Of a stretch of DNA of 64,000 nt, positions 30,126 to 41,955 are shown piece after piece. The notes below the pieces were generated by a model that was not told the origin of the DNA, did no database searches, and worked only from the letters and a program-made list of their open reading frames with translations. The DNA comes from Scenedesmus sp. ARA3 (Eukaryota > Chlorophyta > Chlorophyceae > Sphaeropleales > Scenedesmaceae): contig RWJK01001900.1 in the NCBI GenBank assembly GCA_004335835.1, forward strand, positions 1-64,000. Reading direction: 5' to 3'. Numbering within the stretch: position 1 is the first letter of the stretch; each line of letters starts with the position of its first letter. A program made the position numbers and the translations under genes.

Positions 30126-31431
30126 GCATACGGAGGTGTTGTCATTGGCATGCAGCTCCCTGCATGCATTCTGTGCATTGTCATTTGGTGCAGCGCAGCG
30201 CCGGCAGCTTGGCCCAAAGCGTGTACAGGTTCTGCTGTCTGAATAGCAAGGCCCCTTTCAAAATATCAACAAAAGATTTGACTGAAGTCGCCGCATGCTG
30301 TGCGTGCTTGCAGGGACTGCGTCTGGCAGGCAGCGGCAGCAGCAGCCGGCACAGACTGCAGCGCCCTTCAACGAAGCAGCAGTAGCAGCAGCAGCCCTGT
30401 GTGGCGCCGCTGTGCTGACCTGGGCTGTGGCACTGGCTTGATGGGCCCTCTGTTGCGGCCGCACTGCAGCCAGCTGTGTGGCGTGGACTTGTCAGCAGGC
30501 ATGGTGGCTAAGGCGCAGCAGCGCGGCTGCTATGATGAATTGGCAGTTGCAGAGCTGGGCCAGTACCTGCAGGAAGCACAAGCAGGTGCGTGGGGTTGAA
30601 TGTGTTCAATCAATTGGGTGGTGGGGTGTGTGGATGGGATATTGTAACAGGCGCAGCAACCAGCTTGCGTCAGGCTCTGCAGCAGCTGCAATGCACGCCT
30701 TTGTACTGCATTGGGCTTGCGTTGGCACTGCAAATACTTTGTGAGTACCTTGGCTGCCTGCTGCCGCTGCTGCCATTGCTACTGCTGTTGTTCTGCCTGC
30801 AGGTGGCGCTGCGGGCTTTGACTTGCTGGTTGCTGCAGATGTGTTTGTGTACATCGGGGAGCTGCTGCCTGTGCTGCAGGCGGCAGCAGCAGCTGCAGCG
30901 GACAGGTGGGTTACTTTCAAGGCTGGGCCGCTGTCATTTGCACTACATAGCATGTGCACCAGCAACAGCACACATGCAGAGTACACAGCTGTGGTGGTTT
31001 GACAGGCGTCGTTTTTGCTGAAAATCGTCCCTCTATGCTTCACGCTTATGTCGCACGCTTCACGCTTAAGTTGCACGGCTGTTGGCTTGACTTTGCTGTG
31101 TTGCTGACTGTGCAGGGCGCTGTTTGCATTCAGCACGGAAATGCTGCCAACCACTTCAGGAACACCAAACAGCAGCAGCAGCAGCAGTGGTGACAGGGAC
31201 GGATTGGACCAAGCGGTAGCTGCAGCCCAAGCAACTGCAGGCATCTCAGCAGCAGAAGCAGGCTACATGCTGCAAGCCACTGGACGCTACGCACATTCAG
31301 CTGGCTACTTGCGGCAAGCAGCTGCTGCTTCAGGGTGGCAGCTGGTGCTGATCAAGGAATCAGTCACGATACGGTACAACGCAGGGCAGCCGATACTTGG
31401 GAATCTATGTGTGCTGCAGCGCTGCACCTAA
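28313..31431 (+). CDS. TPR repeat plus SAM-dependent methyltransferase
   Basis: Eight exons: 28313-28345, 28474-28611, 28982-29143, 29408-29577, 29875-30069, 30314-30585, 30803-30905, 31116-31431; all phases close, giving 462 residues. The first intron is GC-AG: ending exon 1 at YQE and joining AVALHQSNQLVQAEQRYR restores a perfect TPR. TPRs run to about residue 180 (for example AVEKRPN, AALLLQPDHPSAHYKLA). SLVAKLFDGYAENFDSHL leads into a class I methyltransferase: DLGCGTG near residue 268 binds S-adenosylmethionine, GVDLS is the next acidic strand, and DLLVAADVFVYIGEL and GWQLV follow. The architecture is that of bacterial predicted methyltransferases with TPRs (COG4976 type). The substrate is unknown. 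A TGTAA motif lies 111 nt after the stop. Confidence 0.86.
30077..30123. repeat. (CAG)n just downstream of a donor
   Basis: About 16 CAG units start 8 nt into intron 5 of the TPR-methyltransferase gene. This is the opposite orientation to the CTG tracts found before acceptors. Confidence 0.92.
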
Positions 31432-32616
31432 GCGTGTTCACCGGTGGTGTGGTGGATGCTGCAGCTGTACGTCACTGGAAGGTACGCTGCTGGCGCAGCA
31501 ATGGTACGGCTGTGTTGTCATGATCGCTTGGTTTAGCTCCTTGTAACAGCATTGGACCATCCACACAAAGCTATGTCGTGTAGTCGATCCTGGTGAGAAG
31601 GGTTTTTGTATTTTCGTCCTCTTTAAACAGCAGATAACCAGGCATGGTACCGTGCCATGATCCCTCAAGTTTGCTGCATGGTGTAGGCCCAACCATCATC
31701 CTGAGCTGTTGCATTCTTAGCGAAAACGCCATGGTTTACGTTTTGTATGCGTTGCACGGGCCATGCAAAGCAGACACGTGCATATGTGTGAGCAATCCTC
31801 CGATCGCTCAGGCCTGACAGACTGATGGCCAGCCTGTCTGCTGGTGGTAAGACCCGACGCGTGCAGTCTGGCCAGGGAGGTCAGGTGTACCACCACCTTA
31901 AACTTATACGTAGGATGAAACACTACCGTTAGCTTTACAGCGTGCGAAGCTCGTGCCGTGCATGCTCACTCAAATCTGCACAAAGTGACACACGCCGGTG
32001 ACCGACAGCTGCACCCGCTGCTAACAGCTGAACCTAGCTGCATGATCTATTTGAGCTGGCGTTTGCTTCATCCACGTAATAAAGCAATAATGGCATGCTG
32101 CGTGTACATGCTGAGCAGCAGTCACTCACAATTCTGGCCCACGTTTTTGAAGACCAGACACAAAAACAAATCACAAGAGACTTCATCTTAGACTCTATTA
32201 AACTTACAAGAATCTGAGCCCTTGGTGCCCTTATGCTATTGTAGTTTCATCGAACAGCAGGAGCAGCAGAAGATCGGTACGGAGCTAGTCGCTCCTGTAT
32301 CAAACATAGCATCTGCAACGAGAGCTTGGTTAGCACGATCAGTTGTTCTGTGTGCAACGATCTTATGTAGCAGTCTGTCACCACGTCCGCATGCGGAGAC
32401 GGGCGTTGCCCCGGCGTTCGCGTGTTTGCTGTCTAGATAATACTGCCACTACAATCGGCTAACTATAACTTGGATTGTATGTTTGCAGCTCTCAACCACG
32501 TACGGACGCGGCGGGAGTAGCCTGGTGTGAGGCTGATACCTGTGCTGCAGATCCCCAGTGTGTCACAACAGCAGCAGCCACGCCCTTGCAGCACATTCGC
32601 CAGGCTACCGCACCCA
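31432..32616. other. Intergenic region
   Basis: 3' UTR of the methyltransferase gene and upstream region of the alginate-lyase-like gene. No exon or RNA gene seen. Confidence 0.45.
31542..31546 (+). terminator. Candidate TGTAA polyadenylation signal
   Basis: TGTAA 111 nt after the TPR-methyltransferase stop, the best-placed example in the window. Confidence 0.5.
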
Positions 32617-35600
32617 ATGACGTCATCAAAAGCGGTGACACTTGTTTTGCTGCTGCTGGGCAGTCAGCAGATTCTGCAGCCTTGCGCTGCTCGGCAGCTG
32701 CAGCAGCTGATTGCCAGCAACAGCACCCACCAGCAGCTGCTGACAGACAGCAGCAGCGCAGCACAGCTGCAGGCATCTGCCAGCAGCTGCGACAGCGAGA
32801 AGCAGATGGTGATGTGCGGCGACATCCCTTACACTCTGGCTTTTAGGGCTGAGCGTGTTGCCTGCTGCGAGATGCATCAGCCTATGGTGCTGCCAGCAGC
32901 AGCCCAGCAAGCGAACTCTCTAGCTACAGAGCAGCAGCGGCAAGTGCGGCGGCAGATTCCCCGTTCTGATCTCACCAATGGATTGCTCTATCCTCCCAGA
33001 TATGAGTTTGGCAGGTGCACAACAAAGCAGCAGGCGACAGTGCCGACATTCAGCGGCCGCGCAGTCACGCTTCGCTCCTTTGATGTCCCAAAGCTCGACA
33101 AGGGTATAATCCAGAGAGTCAAAGCCAGGGTTTACTCGGGTCTACCGCAGCATATCAAGGATGACATAAACCGCATGCGCAGCTGGCACAGCGGCAGCGG
33201 CTTCCAGCACCCTGCTGCATGTGCAGGGCCTTTTGAGCTAGCTGTCATGAGGGAGCGCATGCGTAACAGTAACAACATTCAAACCGCCGCACGCGACAGC
33301 TTGCTGTATGGCACTGGCGTGAAGCAGAAGAACTACTGGCTGCCTGGTGGGGGCACTTGGGCCCCGCCAACCAACTGCCCGGCAGATGGCTATGTTGGGC
33401 CCCTGCCAATCTCCAAAGTGCAAATCAAGTAAGGAGACGCGAAAAGCACAGCTGCAAGCTTGAAATGTGTAGGCAAGCAGCTGCTCTGGACTGACGAAGC
33501 AGCAATCATATTGCACTGTTAGATGCCTGCAGGCAGCTCTGCAGGAGATACTGCAGATGTGTGCAGGCAGCTCGCTGCATCACATGAGGCCAGTTTGTCA
33601 CTTGGGGCCAGTTCACATGGGGCCAGTTCGTGTCACATGGGGCCAGTTTGTGTCACATGGGGCCAGTTTGTGTCACATGGGGCCAGTTCGTGTCACATGG
33701 GGCCAGTTTGTGTCACATGGGGCCAGTTTGTGTCACATGCAGCCAGTTTGTGTCACATGCAGCCAGTTTGTGTCACATGGGGCCGGTTTGTCACTGCCTC
33801 ACTGCTGCACTGCTGGCCTTGCTGCAGGTGGTCTGGCATCAGTGCGAGCGGCGGGGAGTGCCCTGGCAACTACCCCGTGCAGGCGCCACGCAGCAACTGC
33901 CAGCACATATCACTTGTGGAGCTGGACGCCCAGATGTCATACAAAATGGTGAGCTGGGAAAGAAGATAGTGAAAGTGTGGGTGCACGCGCTGCTGGCAGA
34001 TGTGTCTTTGCTTAGCAACACACAGGTTGGCACTGGCAGCTTGCTCGTGTGTTGCCTGCTGTGCTGCCCTTTCACACGCCAGCACGTTGCGCGCAGTAAC
34101 CGATATTATCATCGGCTCACACCAGGGCCCACATGTGATAATCCTCTCTCAAGACAAGGGCGGGGTGCACTAATAGCAGCACCCATTGTTGCCTGCGCCA
34201 GCCACTGATGCAATTGTACCTCACACACACAGCACGGGCCTGACTGTGGCTGCACTGCCTGCAGGCCATGGCGTGGCACGTCACAGGCGACGACCGCTAC
34301 GCAAACAAGGTGCTGCAGATTGTGGATGCACATGCCAGCACCAACAAGGAGTGGGGCCTGCGGCACGAAAATGGACCATTGGTGAGCAGCAACGGCTCGT
34401 GCAGCGGCAACAGCAGCAGCACGGGCAGAGTTGGAACGAACATTTGCTCGTGCTGTGGCAGTGACAGATCCTGCAAGTATTGCATACAATGCTCTGCTGC
34501 GCCGCGATGCATGCATGGTTGCGATGCGAGCTAAGATACAGGGTTGCATGGCATGCGTCACATCAAGTATGTTTGTGTAATCTTGCGGGACACACACCAA
34601 CTGCATTTGCCAGAAACATAGAGCTCAACCTGCTTAATCCACAGGAATCACACGCTCATGCTGTTGCTGCTGCTGCTGCTGCTCTTGTCTGCTTGCGCTG
34701 CTGTCCTCTGCTGTGCTGTTGCGCTCGCTCTGCACCATGCAGGAGGCTGGCTGGTGAGTGCTACTGCACAGGCTAGCAGCTGACTCCATGAACCGCATGC
34801 CGTCTCACTGCACGTGCAATTTCATGTACCAGTGCTTGCACAGATAACGTGCCTCACAATCAGGCCCCAGTGTCTGCTGCATGTGTAGCTTTGGGCCATT
34901 GAAACATTCACTGGATGCAGACACATGCAGCTGTGTATGTCAGCGCACAAGCAGACTGCATCGCTTCTTGCAGCATGACCCTGACAAGCATTACAAATCG
35001 ACACATGTGTGCCTGCTGACTGCTCCTGCAGGACTGTTGCAACCATGGCGCGAGCCCTGGAGCTTGTTGGGTCAAAGGCCTGGCCTGGCCTCATTGACCG
35101 CTTTTCCAACTGGGCTAAGGCAGTAACCCTCCCTCAGATGGATTACTATTATGACGTGCTGACCAAGCAGCAGCAGATCCCAAACCATTTCGGCAACTGG
35201 CACGCCACCATAGCAGAGGCGATGATGGCAGTCGGGGTTCTGGCAAATGACAGGGGGCGTTATAACAAGGGCGTGGTGATCTTCCATGACACAGTGAAAC
35301 ATTACCTGAAGGTGAGGGAGTGCATGTATGATCATCAGTGCCGCTGCCTTGCTGTCAAAGACATCATCTTGTGCTGTAACAGCACATGAGGCAACAGCAT
35401 GCCTGCTGATACAGGGAGGTTTACCAGCCAACCTGCCGACCAACAAGAATACGTTAGCACCACTCTGCTGATGCTGTGAATTGCTGCTGTTGCTGTGACT
35501 TTGCAATGTCTGCAGTGGGGCAAGGGCAGCTTTGCGCAGAACCGCATCCTTGGGGAGTGCAGCGAGACCATGCGGGACCTGTAAGTGGAGCAGCTGGATG

Positions 35601-36736
35601 CCAGAGCAAAGGCAGAGTTGATGCAGGCGTGTTGTGGCATCTGCAGTATGCTGCTTCTTGTACTGCACCAACAGCGGATGCAGTGAATCAGGCGGTATGC
35701 AGCGGCTAGCGTGCATGCAAGTGCGAGCATGAAACTGTTACATTTTCTAAGGATGGTGTGCATGTGCTTGCGCCTGCAGATACCATGTGCAATTTGGACT
35801 GGGATCCCTCCTACAAGCTGCTGAGATTGCATGGCAGCAGGTGGGTTGTTCAGCGCGTCCTGGTCCAGAAGGCATCCGCGGCATTTAGCAAATGTGTGAA
35901 TCTATGTGCCACATATCCTTGCACTACGTGACACAAGTGCCTTAGGCAGAAGACTCTACACATATGTGCTCCCTCATGCCTTCCCTCCTGCTGATGTGTT
36001 TAGGCCGACATGCTGTCTCGCCGTCTGCTGTCTTGCGCTCCCACCTGCTGTCTTTCCCATGCCCATGAACTATGCGTGTGCAAACTTTGCAACAGGACGA
36101 TGACCTGTACTCAAGTGACAACTATGCCCTGGCAGCCGCCATGGAGCTGCATGCCCGCATCACCAATGCCTGGGACAGCAACAGAGACGCAAACATGCTG
36201 CCACAGGGCTTCAAATTCTACGAAGGAAACATGCCAGCCCCTCCTGCAGGCACGCGCTGGCAGTTTGACATGCAGAAGCAGCGCTGGGCTGCAGTGTACA
36301 CCTCAAATGGGGCCTGGCACTCGGATCTGTGGGATGGTGTCAAGTACCTGCTTGGCATAGGTGAGGCTTCCAGCAGCTGCTTGCAGGAAAGGCACTGAAA
36401 AAGATCGAAGGCGGGCAACGGGCAGGACGTGCCAGCAGCTGCGTGTTGCACATGCAGGAAAGGGTTCAATCCGCCAACACAGCACAAAAGGCAGAGCCGG
36501 TGACAGGCTAGGCGTGAGCATACCTGCACAGCCATCAACAACACTGCACATTGAGTCCAATTAATCCTCACTGAAGCCACTGCCACGTTCACTCTGTTGC
36601 TGCTGCTGCTGCAGGCTTCCTGCCAACTGGCTGGGAGATGGGCTACAATCACTTTGTGGGCAGGCTGGGCTTGAAGATGCCTGAGACAGCAGCGCTGCTG
36701 GCACGCAGCTGGCCCGAGTGGCAGGTGAGAGGTCGC

Positions 36737-36802
<66 letters not shown>

Positions 36803-37674
36803 GCTGCTAATTCTAATGCTGCTGGGTGGCAAGTGATGCTGGCACGCAGTTGGCCTGAGTGGCTGGTGCGGCTGCACTGTGTTTGACACAACATGTGTGC
36901 AATTGCTGTGGCTGTGACACAGCTGGCAAGCCCACTCGCAGCTTGATGCAGCTTGTGCACAGCAGTCAGCATGACATGGCAGGGTGGACATGTCAGGTAT
37001 CAGCGTGGCTCACGCATGCTGTGCCTGCCATGTAGGACAGCAGCACTCCACTGCTGCTTAGCAGCACAATACTGCTGCGGCAGCATCGCTTCATTGTTGT
37101 GAGTTGTACAGAGTGCTCATGCTGCAACGCGTGCCGATCACTAACCATTCGTGAGCATCCCGCCAACTCCTGCATCGCTTGTGTCACGCCCTTGCAGGAG
37201 ATGCAGTGGGGCCTTGGCACAATCACCCACGCCAACACAGCACAGTCGCTCTGGCGTGACGGTATCAAAGACTACACCTTGTGCAGCAATGGCAGGCGCA
37301 GGCCAAGTACAGCTGGCACAGAAGAAGATGGTCAGGGTGTGTTGCAGGTGCCATCAGTGGCAGCACAGTCAGCAGCTGCCGCATTTGGAACTGCGCAGGA
37401 GGGCCAGGGGGGTGATGGGCTGTATGCAGATCCGCTGCTGCTTGCAGGGGATATGCCAACAGATGATGGCGTTAGCTCGCTGGCTATACCTGAGCTTGCA
37501 GGAGGATATGATCAACCTGCCATGAAAGGTTCGCCTGCAGAAGCGACGAATGCACCAGCTGAGACGCGCGTCGGTGCTGCTGGAGATGTTGATGGTAGTG
37601 CTGCAGCAACGGACCAGCAGCAGATGCCAGAGGTTGCTTCAGACAGTGGTGTTGTGGAAACCAGCACAGATTGA
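32617..37674 (+). CDS. Secreted alginate-lyase-domain protein
   Basis: Ten exons: 32617-33428, 33828-33948, 34265-34381, 34743-34753 (an 11-nt micro-exon), 35032-35311, 35516-35580, 35780-35840, 36096-36360, 36615-36724, 37198-37674. All phases close, 772 residues. ATG 32617 opens a signal peptide (TLVLLLLGSQQILQPCAA). The domain, from about residue 230 to 600, has the (alpha/alpha)-barrel motifs of the alginate lyase family PF05426: NNIQTAARDSLL, AWHVTGDDRYANK, EAGWTVATMARALEL, NHFGNWHATIAEAM (405-418, the expected catalytic Asn/His), ECSETMRDLYHVQFGLGSLL and GWEMGYNHF. It should beta-eliminate uronate-containing polysaccharide, though in a green alga the true substrate may be another wall or mucilage polymer. 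The last 160 residues are a disordered tail rich in Ala, Gly, Asp and Gln. Confidence 0.87.
33570..33795. repeat. 20-bp minisatellite in intron 1 of the alginate-lyase gene
   Basis: GTGTCACATGGGGCCAGTTT and close variants (CAGTTC, CATGCAGCC) are repeated about ten times head to tail. Some edge units are shortened. There are no unique spacers, so it is not a CRISPR. Confidence 0.93.
36695..36870 (+). repeat. Exon-edge echo at alginate-lyase exon 9 donor, with (CTG)n between
   Basis: GCTGGCACGCAGCTGGCCCGAGTGGCAG plus GTGAG (donor 36725) recurs as GCTGGCACGCAGTTGGCCTGAGTGGCTG plus GTGCG at 36866, offset 141 nt. The interval is filled by a CTG tract of about 17 or more units (36738-36808). Confidence 0.85.
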
Positions 37675-38622
37675 AGAAGAAACTCTTACGTGCATGGTGC
37701 TCTGACTGTGCTAGCATTTGTGCATGTGTGTCTGGTTGATGTCTTCCAGAGTGCCGTTCAGGTGCATCATATGACAGTATTAACGAGTATGCGTGGCTGC
37801 CGTTCAATGAACAGCTAGTATGCTCGGTGTTGAAGAATAATGTTGCGCACCACGCCGTGATAGTTGTGCACAACTGCATCAATGGTTCAGCCCGCATGAC
37901 CACAGTGCGCATGCATGCGTCGGATAGAAAATAGCTTGCACAAGCATTGGCTGCGTATCCACTGGCATGTGACTCATTATTAATTGTTTGTCGATGAAGT
38001 GAGTTGCAAGCATTGCATGGATACTTATGCTGCTTTTGTTTTGAGTGATCTGCTGGAGCTGCTGCCAGGTAGCACTTGGTCAGCATTACACGCGGTGTGT
38101 AGTCTAAGTTTACTTGCAGCGACAGATAGTGTATGTAACCCTGCAGGTCTCAGCCGTAATGAATCGATTAGCACAATCCGAGCATTGCAGCGCGTCTACG
38201 TATCAGCCTCTGTATGTCAATCAACTGTTGCAGTGCCCTGAGCAGCAGTACAACGATCAAAGCATACATGCCAGGAGCGCTGAGCTTGACTCCTTGTTCA
38301 AGCTCCAACTAGCTGACAAGTTTATATGCTTCAAAAAAACAGCCTGTGACAAACTGTGGCGAAATTTCAAGAGGCAAAAACTGTGGCGAAATTTCAAGAG
38401 GCGAAAACTTCAAACGCAAACCTAAACCCGCTCGTGTCTGTCACAAGGGTTTCATGTGTTCAGCTCACACACGCTGTATCAGCGCTTGTTCTCGTGGACA
38501 GTTGAGGATCTCTGAGTTGTTGGCAACCGTAATCATATCCAACGAACCATGTGGTACCGAGGAGCCTCATGACGAAGTGCAGCACAGCAGCAGTGCCCGT
38601 GCCGTGTTGATCGCTGGACACG
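37675..38622. other. Intergenic region before HFM1
   Basis: Contains a TGTAA motif at 38134-38138 (possible end of the alginate-lyase transcript) and a 26-bp direct repeat, AAACTGTGGCGAAATTTCAA..., twice in tandem at 38351-38402. No exon seen. Confidence 0.5.
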
Positions 38623-41600
38623 ATGCAGTTTCACGAATATAATCGAAACGGCTCAGGCATCTATGAGGCAGACGTTGCTGGTGGAGCTGCAGCTGTCTAT
38701 GGCCAGCACCAGCAGTACAAGCAGCATGGGTATGAGCAGGCTGCAGCCACACGACAAAGCCCCTGTGTTGGCCCAGGGCACTGGCAGCCTTCACCTCCAC
38801 ACTTGGTACCACATCTGTACCATCAGCCCACACCAGTTTACGGCCAGCCAATGCCAACAACGTCAGCATCAACAGCCGCAGCATACGGTCTTCCCATGCC
38901 ACAGCAGGTTGTGCAAGGAGCACCAGCCGCAGACCAGCATGATGACACACTGAAAGCAGTGCGGGACATGCCAACATCCTTCCAACAACTTTATAGCTAC
39001 AGGTAACACCTTGGATATCTCTGTGCTCAGCACATTGCACACCGTTTGAATCTTGGCGGCGTTGCAGGACAAGTACAGCTTGATGATTTCCCCCTTTTGC
39101 ATATAAAGCCTTATGTCAGAGTTGCTTGACCTGCTCTCCTGCAACATATGTTTCAGGTACTTCAACCCAGTACAGTCAGAGTGCTTTGATGTGGCTTACA
39201 AGAGTGACATTAACATGGTGAGCAGCAGCAACTGCTGGAAGCAGAATAGCAACCGCCAGCTGTTCGATGACGACAGCTAATTGATGGCAGCCGAATCAGC
39301 ATGAGTGTAATTGAGCAAAGCGGTTTATAGCTGTAAGAGCTGAGCCTCCATCAAAAGTTGTGCCTGCACTCGTTGACACCGTTGTTGCTGCTTGTCCTGC
39401 AGGTGGTATCAGCGCCCACTGGAGCAGGCAAGACAGGCGTGATGGAGCTTGCAATCCTGCGCCTGCTCAGCAAGCACCTCACCCCAGCAGCAGCACCCCA
39501 TCCACACATGCAGCAGCCGCAGCAAGTCCTGCAAGCGCTCAAGGGGCGCAACAAGGTGGTGTACATAGGCCCCATCAAGGCGCTGGTGCAGGAGAGGCAG
39601 GCAGACTGGCAGCAGCGCTTTGGGACTCTGGGGCTGCGCTGTGTGCAGCTGACTGGCGATGTGGATGATGACAACTTGGAGGATGAGCTTGAGCGTGCCG
39701 ACATCATTTGCACCACCCCTGAAAAGTTTGGTGAGCAAGCATGGCTGCTTGCAGGAAACATTGGCTGCTTGCAGGACATTTCCTGCATTGGCAGGGACAG
39801 GCGCGGCTGCATGAGGGGACAGATCCTGCAAGCAGCAGTTGCAACTACAACCCTTTCACATTGTGTGGTGACGTCGCTAATTTGCTGGGCTGTGTTCTGC
39901 ATTCGGACTTATTTCTGTTGCTTGCAGACCAAGTGTCCAGGACAGTGTTTGAGAAAGGCAGTCCGGGCTTTCTTGTTGAGGTGCGTGGTCTCTGCTATGC
40001 TCTAGGCTCAGCCGTTCTGATAGTTTTTCCAGCAGCACTCACCACACTCACCTGGCCTGCAGCCCCTGCAAGACGCAATCTACATACAGTGTCAGCCTGT
40101 TCTGCAAGCAGTGGTGCCACCATCTTCACCAACATGTTTTGTGCTATCCTGCTTGGCACCTTGACCCTGTCGCAGATTGCGCTGGCGCTGGTGGATGAGG
40201 TGCATCTGCTGAATGAAGCTGGCAGGGGAAGCGCCTTGGAGGCTGGCTGCATCTGCCGCCTGAAGGCAATTGCAGCACTGCCTGAGATGGCTAAGGTAAC
40301 AGGAGTGATTGCTACCTTTTTCTGCCAGTTACTGCTTGCCGGCAGGGCCACGGAAAACACTTCCAAAGAAACAGTGGTAGCAGGTGCCTTGTGTTGTCAG
40401 CTTCCAACCGCCAGCATAGCAGCTGCAGCCCTGTCAAGCACTGACACAACACTCACAATCATCAGCATCCTTACACCTTGTTGCCGCTGCTGTGCCCGAC
40501 TGCCATTTCACAACTGCGAATGGCAGGCGCCGCTGGGCAGCGTGCGCTTTGTGGCAGTTTCCGCCACCATCCCCAACATTGCTGACCTGGCAAGGTGGCT
40601 GCAAGTGCCTCCGCAAGGCTTGCGGCAGTATGGGGATGAGCTGCGGCCCTGCAAGCTCACCACACACGTCAAGGGCTACAATGCAGCCAAGAATGACTTC
40701 CTGTTTGAGCGCAGGCTGAACGAGTATGTGTACGGCATCGTGAGGGACTACAGCAATGGCCGCCCTGCCCTGGTCTTCTGCAAGTGAGTCACAGTTCTGG
40801 CTCCAAGCTTTTGAAGGGGGCGCAGTAAACTTGCATACTTGTATGGCTGCAGTTGCAGGCTGGTGTCTTCAGCTGCAGGCAACAGGTTAATACGTGCAGC
40901 TACTACCTTGGTGACACAAAGCAGATTACATGCCTTGCCCTGTTGGAAGCGCGCTGTCGCTTGCTGCGCTGTGTGTGCATGTCCTCACGCATGCCTCTGC
41001 TCCTGCTCTGCAGCTCCCGCAAGGGCACCATGGACACAGCAGCAGTACTGGTAAAGGGCGCAGAAGCAGATGCCAGTGCACGCGGCACCTTCCCTGGCTC
41101 AGCAGGCACCGGCAGCACGTTTGTCAAGAGCCAGGCGCAGCTGCAGCGGCTGCAGGCAGCAGCAGCACGGGCGCAGGCGAAGGCGCTGGCTGTGGCGCTG
41201 GCTGCTGGTGTGGGCTTTCACAACGCTGCCATGGAGCCTACTGACAGGGAGCTGGTGGAGGGGCTGTTCAAAGCCAACGACCTGGCCGTAAGTGGATGCC
41301 AGCTGGAAAGAGGAGCGCAGCATGGAAATGTGGCAAGCAGCTGCTGATTCTAGCCCATGGTTGCTGGTGTTCTGCAACTCAGTGCTCAGCCACTGCATAT
41401 GGGTGGTTGATGACTAGGTATGTTGATGCACTTCTGCTGCTCACCTGCATGTCCATGCTGCTGCTGTTGCTACAGGTGCTGTGCACAACATCCACATTGG
41501 CCATGGGCGTCAACCTGCCTGCACATCTGGTGGTAAGCCTGCTGCGGAGCCAGCACAGTGACAGTGCTAGTTCTCAGCCATCGGCACTGCGTACATTCAA

Positions 41601-41919
41601 CGCGCCAAACCTCACGTGCCAGTGCGGCGCGAAACAGTCGCTGCGTGTGTGCTGCGTGTTCCTGCAGGTGTTGAAGGGCACTACGCGTTATGCGGGCGAG
41701 GCAGAGGCGGGGCCAGGAGAGGCTGCAGGTTACAAGGAGTACACACAGACAGAGGTAAGGCACACATGGTCAGGTACGCTGCACATGCCGTATGGTTTGC
41801 ATTGGCAGGTTGAATTGGAATGGAGCCAGCTGTGACAGGCAAAATGCAAGCATCGGGGTGCTGTGCCTATGTACAACAGCAGCAGTGTCATGGAGATGTG
41901 TTCCATACATCACCCTTTG

Positions 41920-41955
<36 letters not shown>

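Noticed and set aside
33570..33795. CRISPR-like periodic array
   Set aside because: Units are head-to-tail 20-mers without unique spacers, within an intron of a eukaryotic gene.
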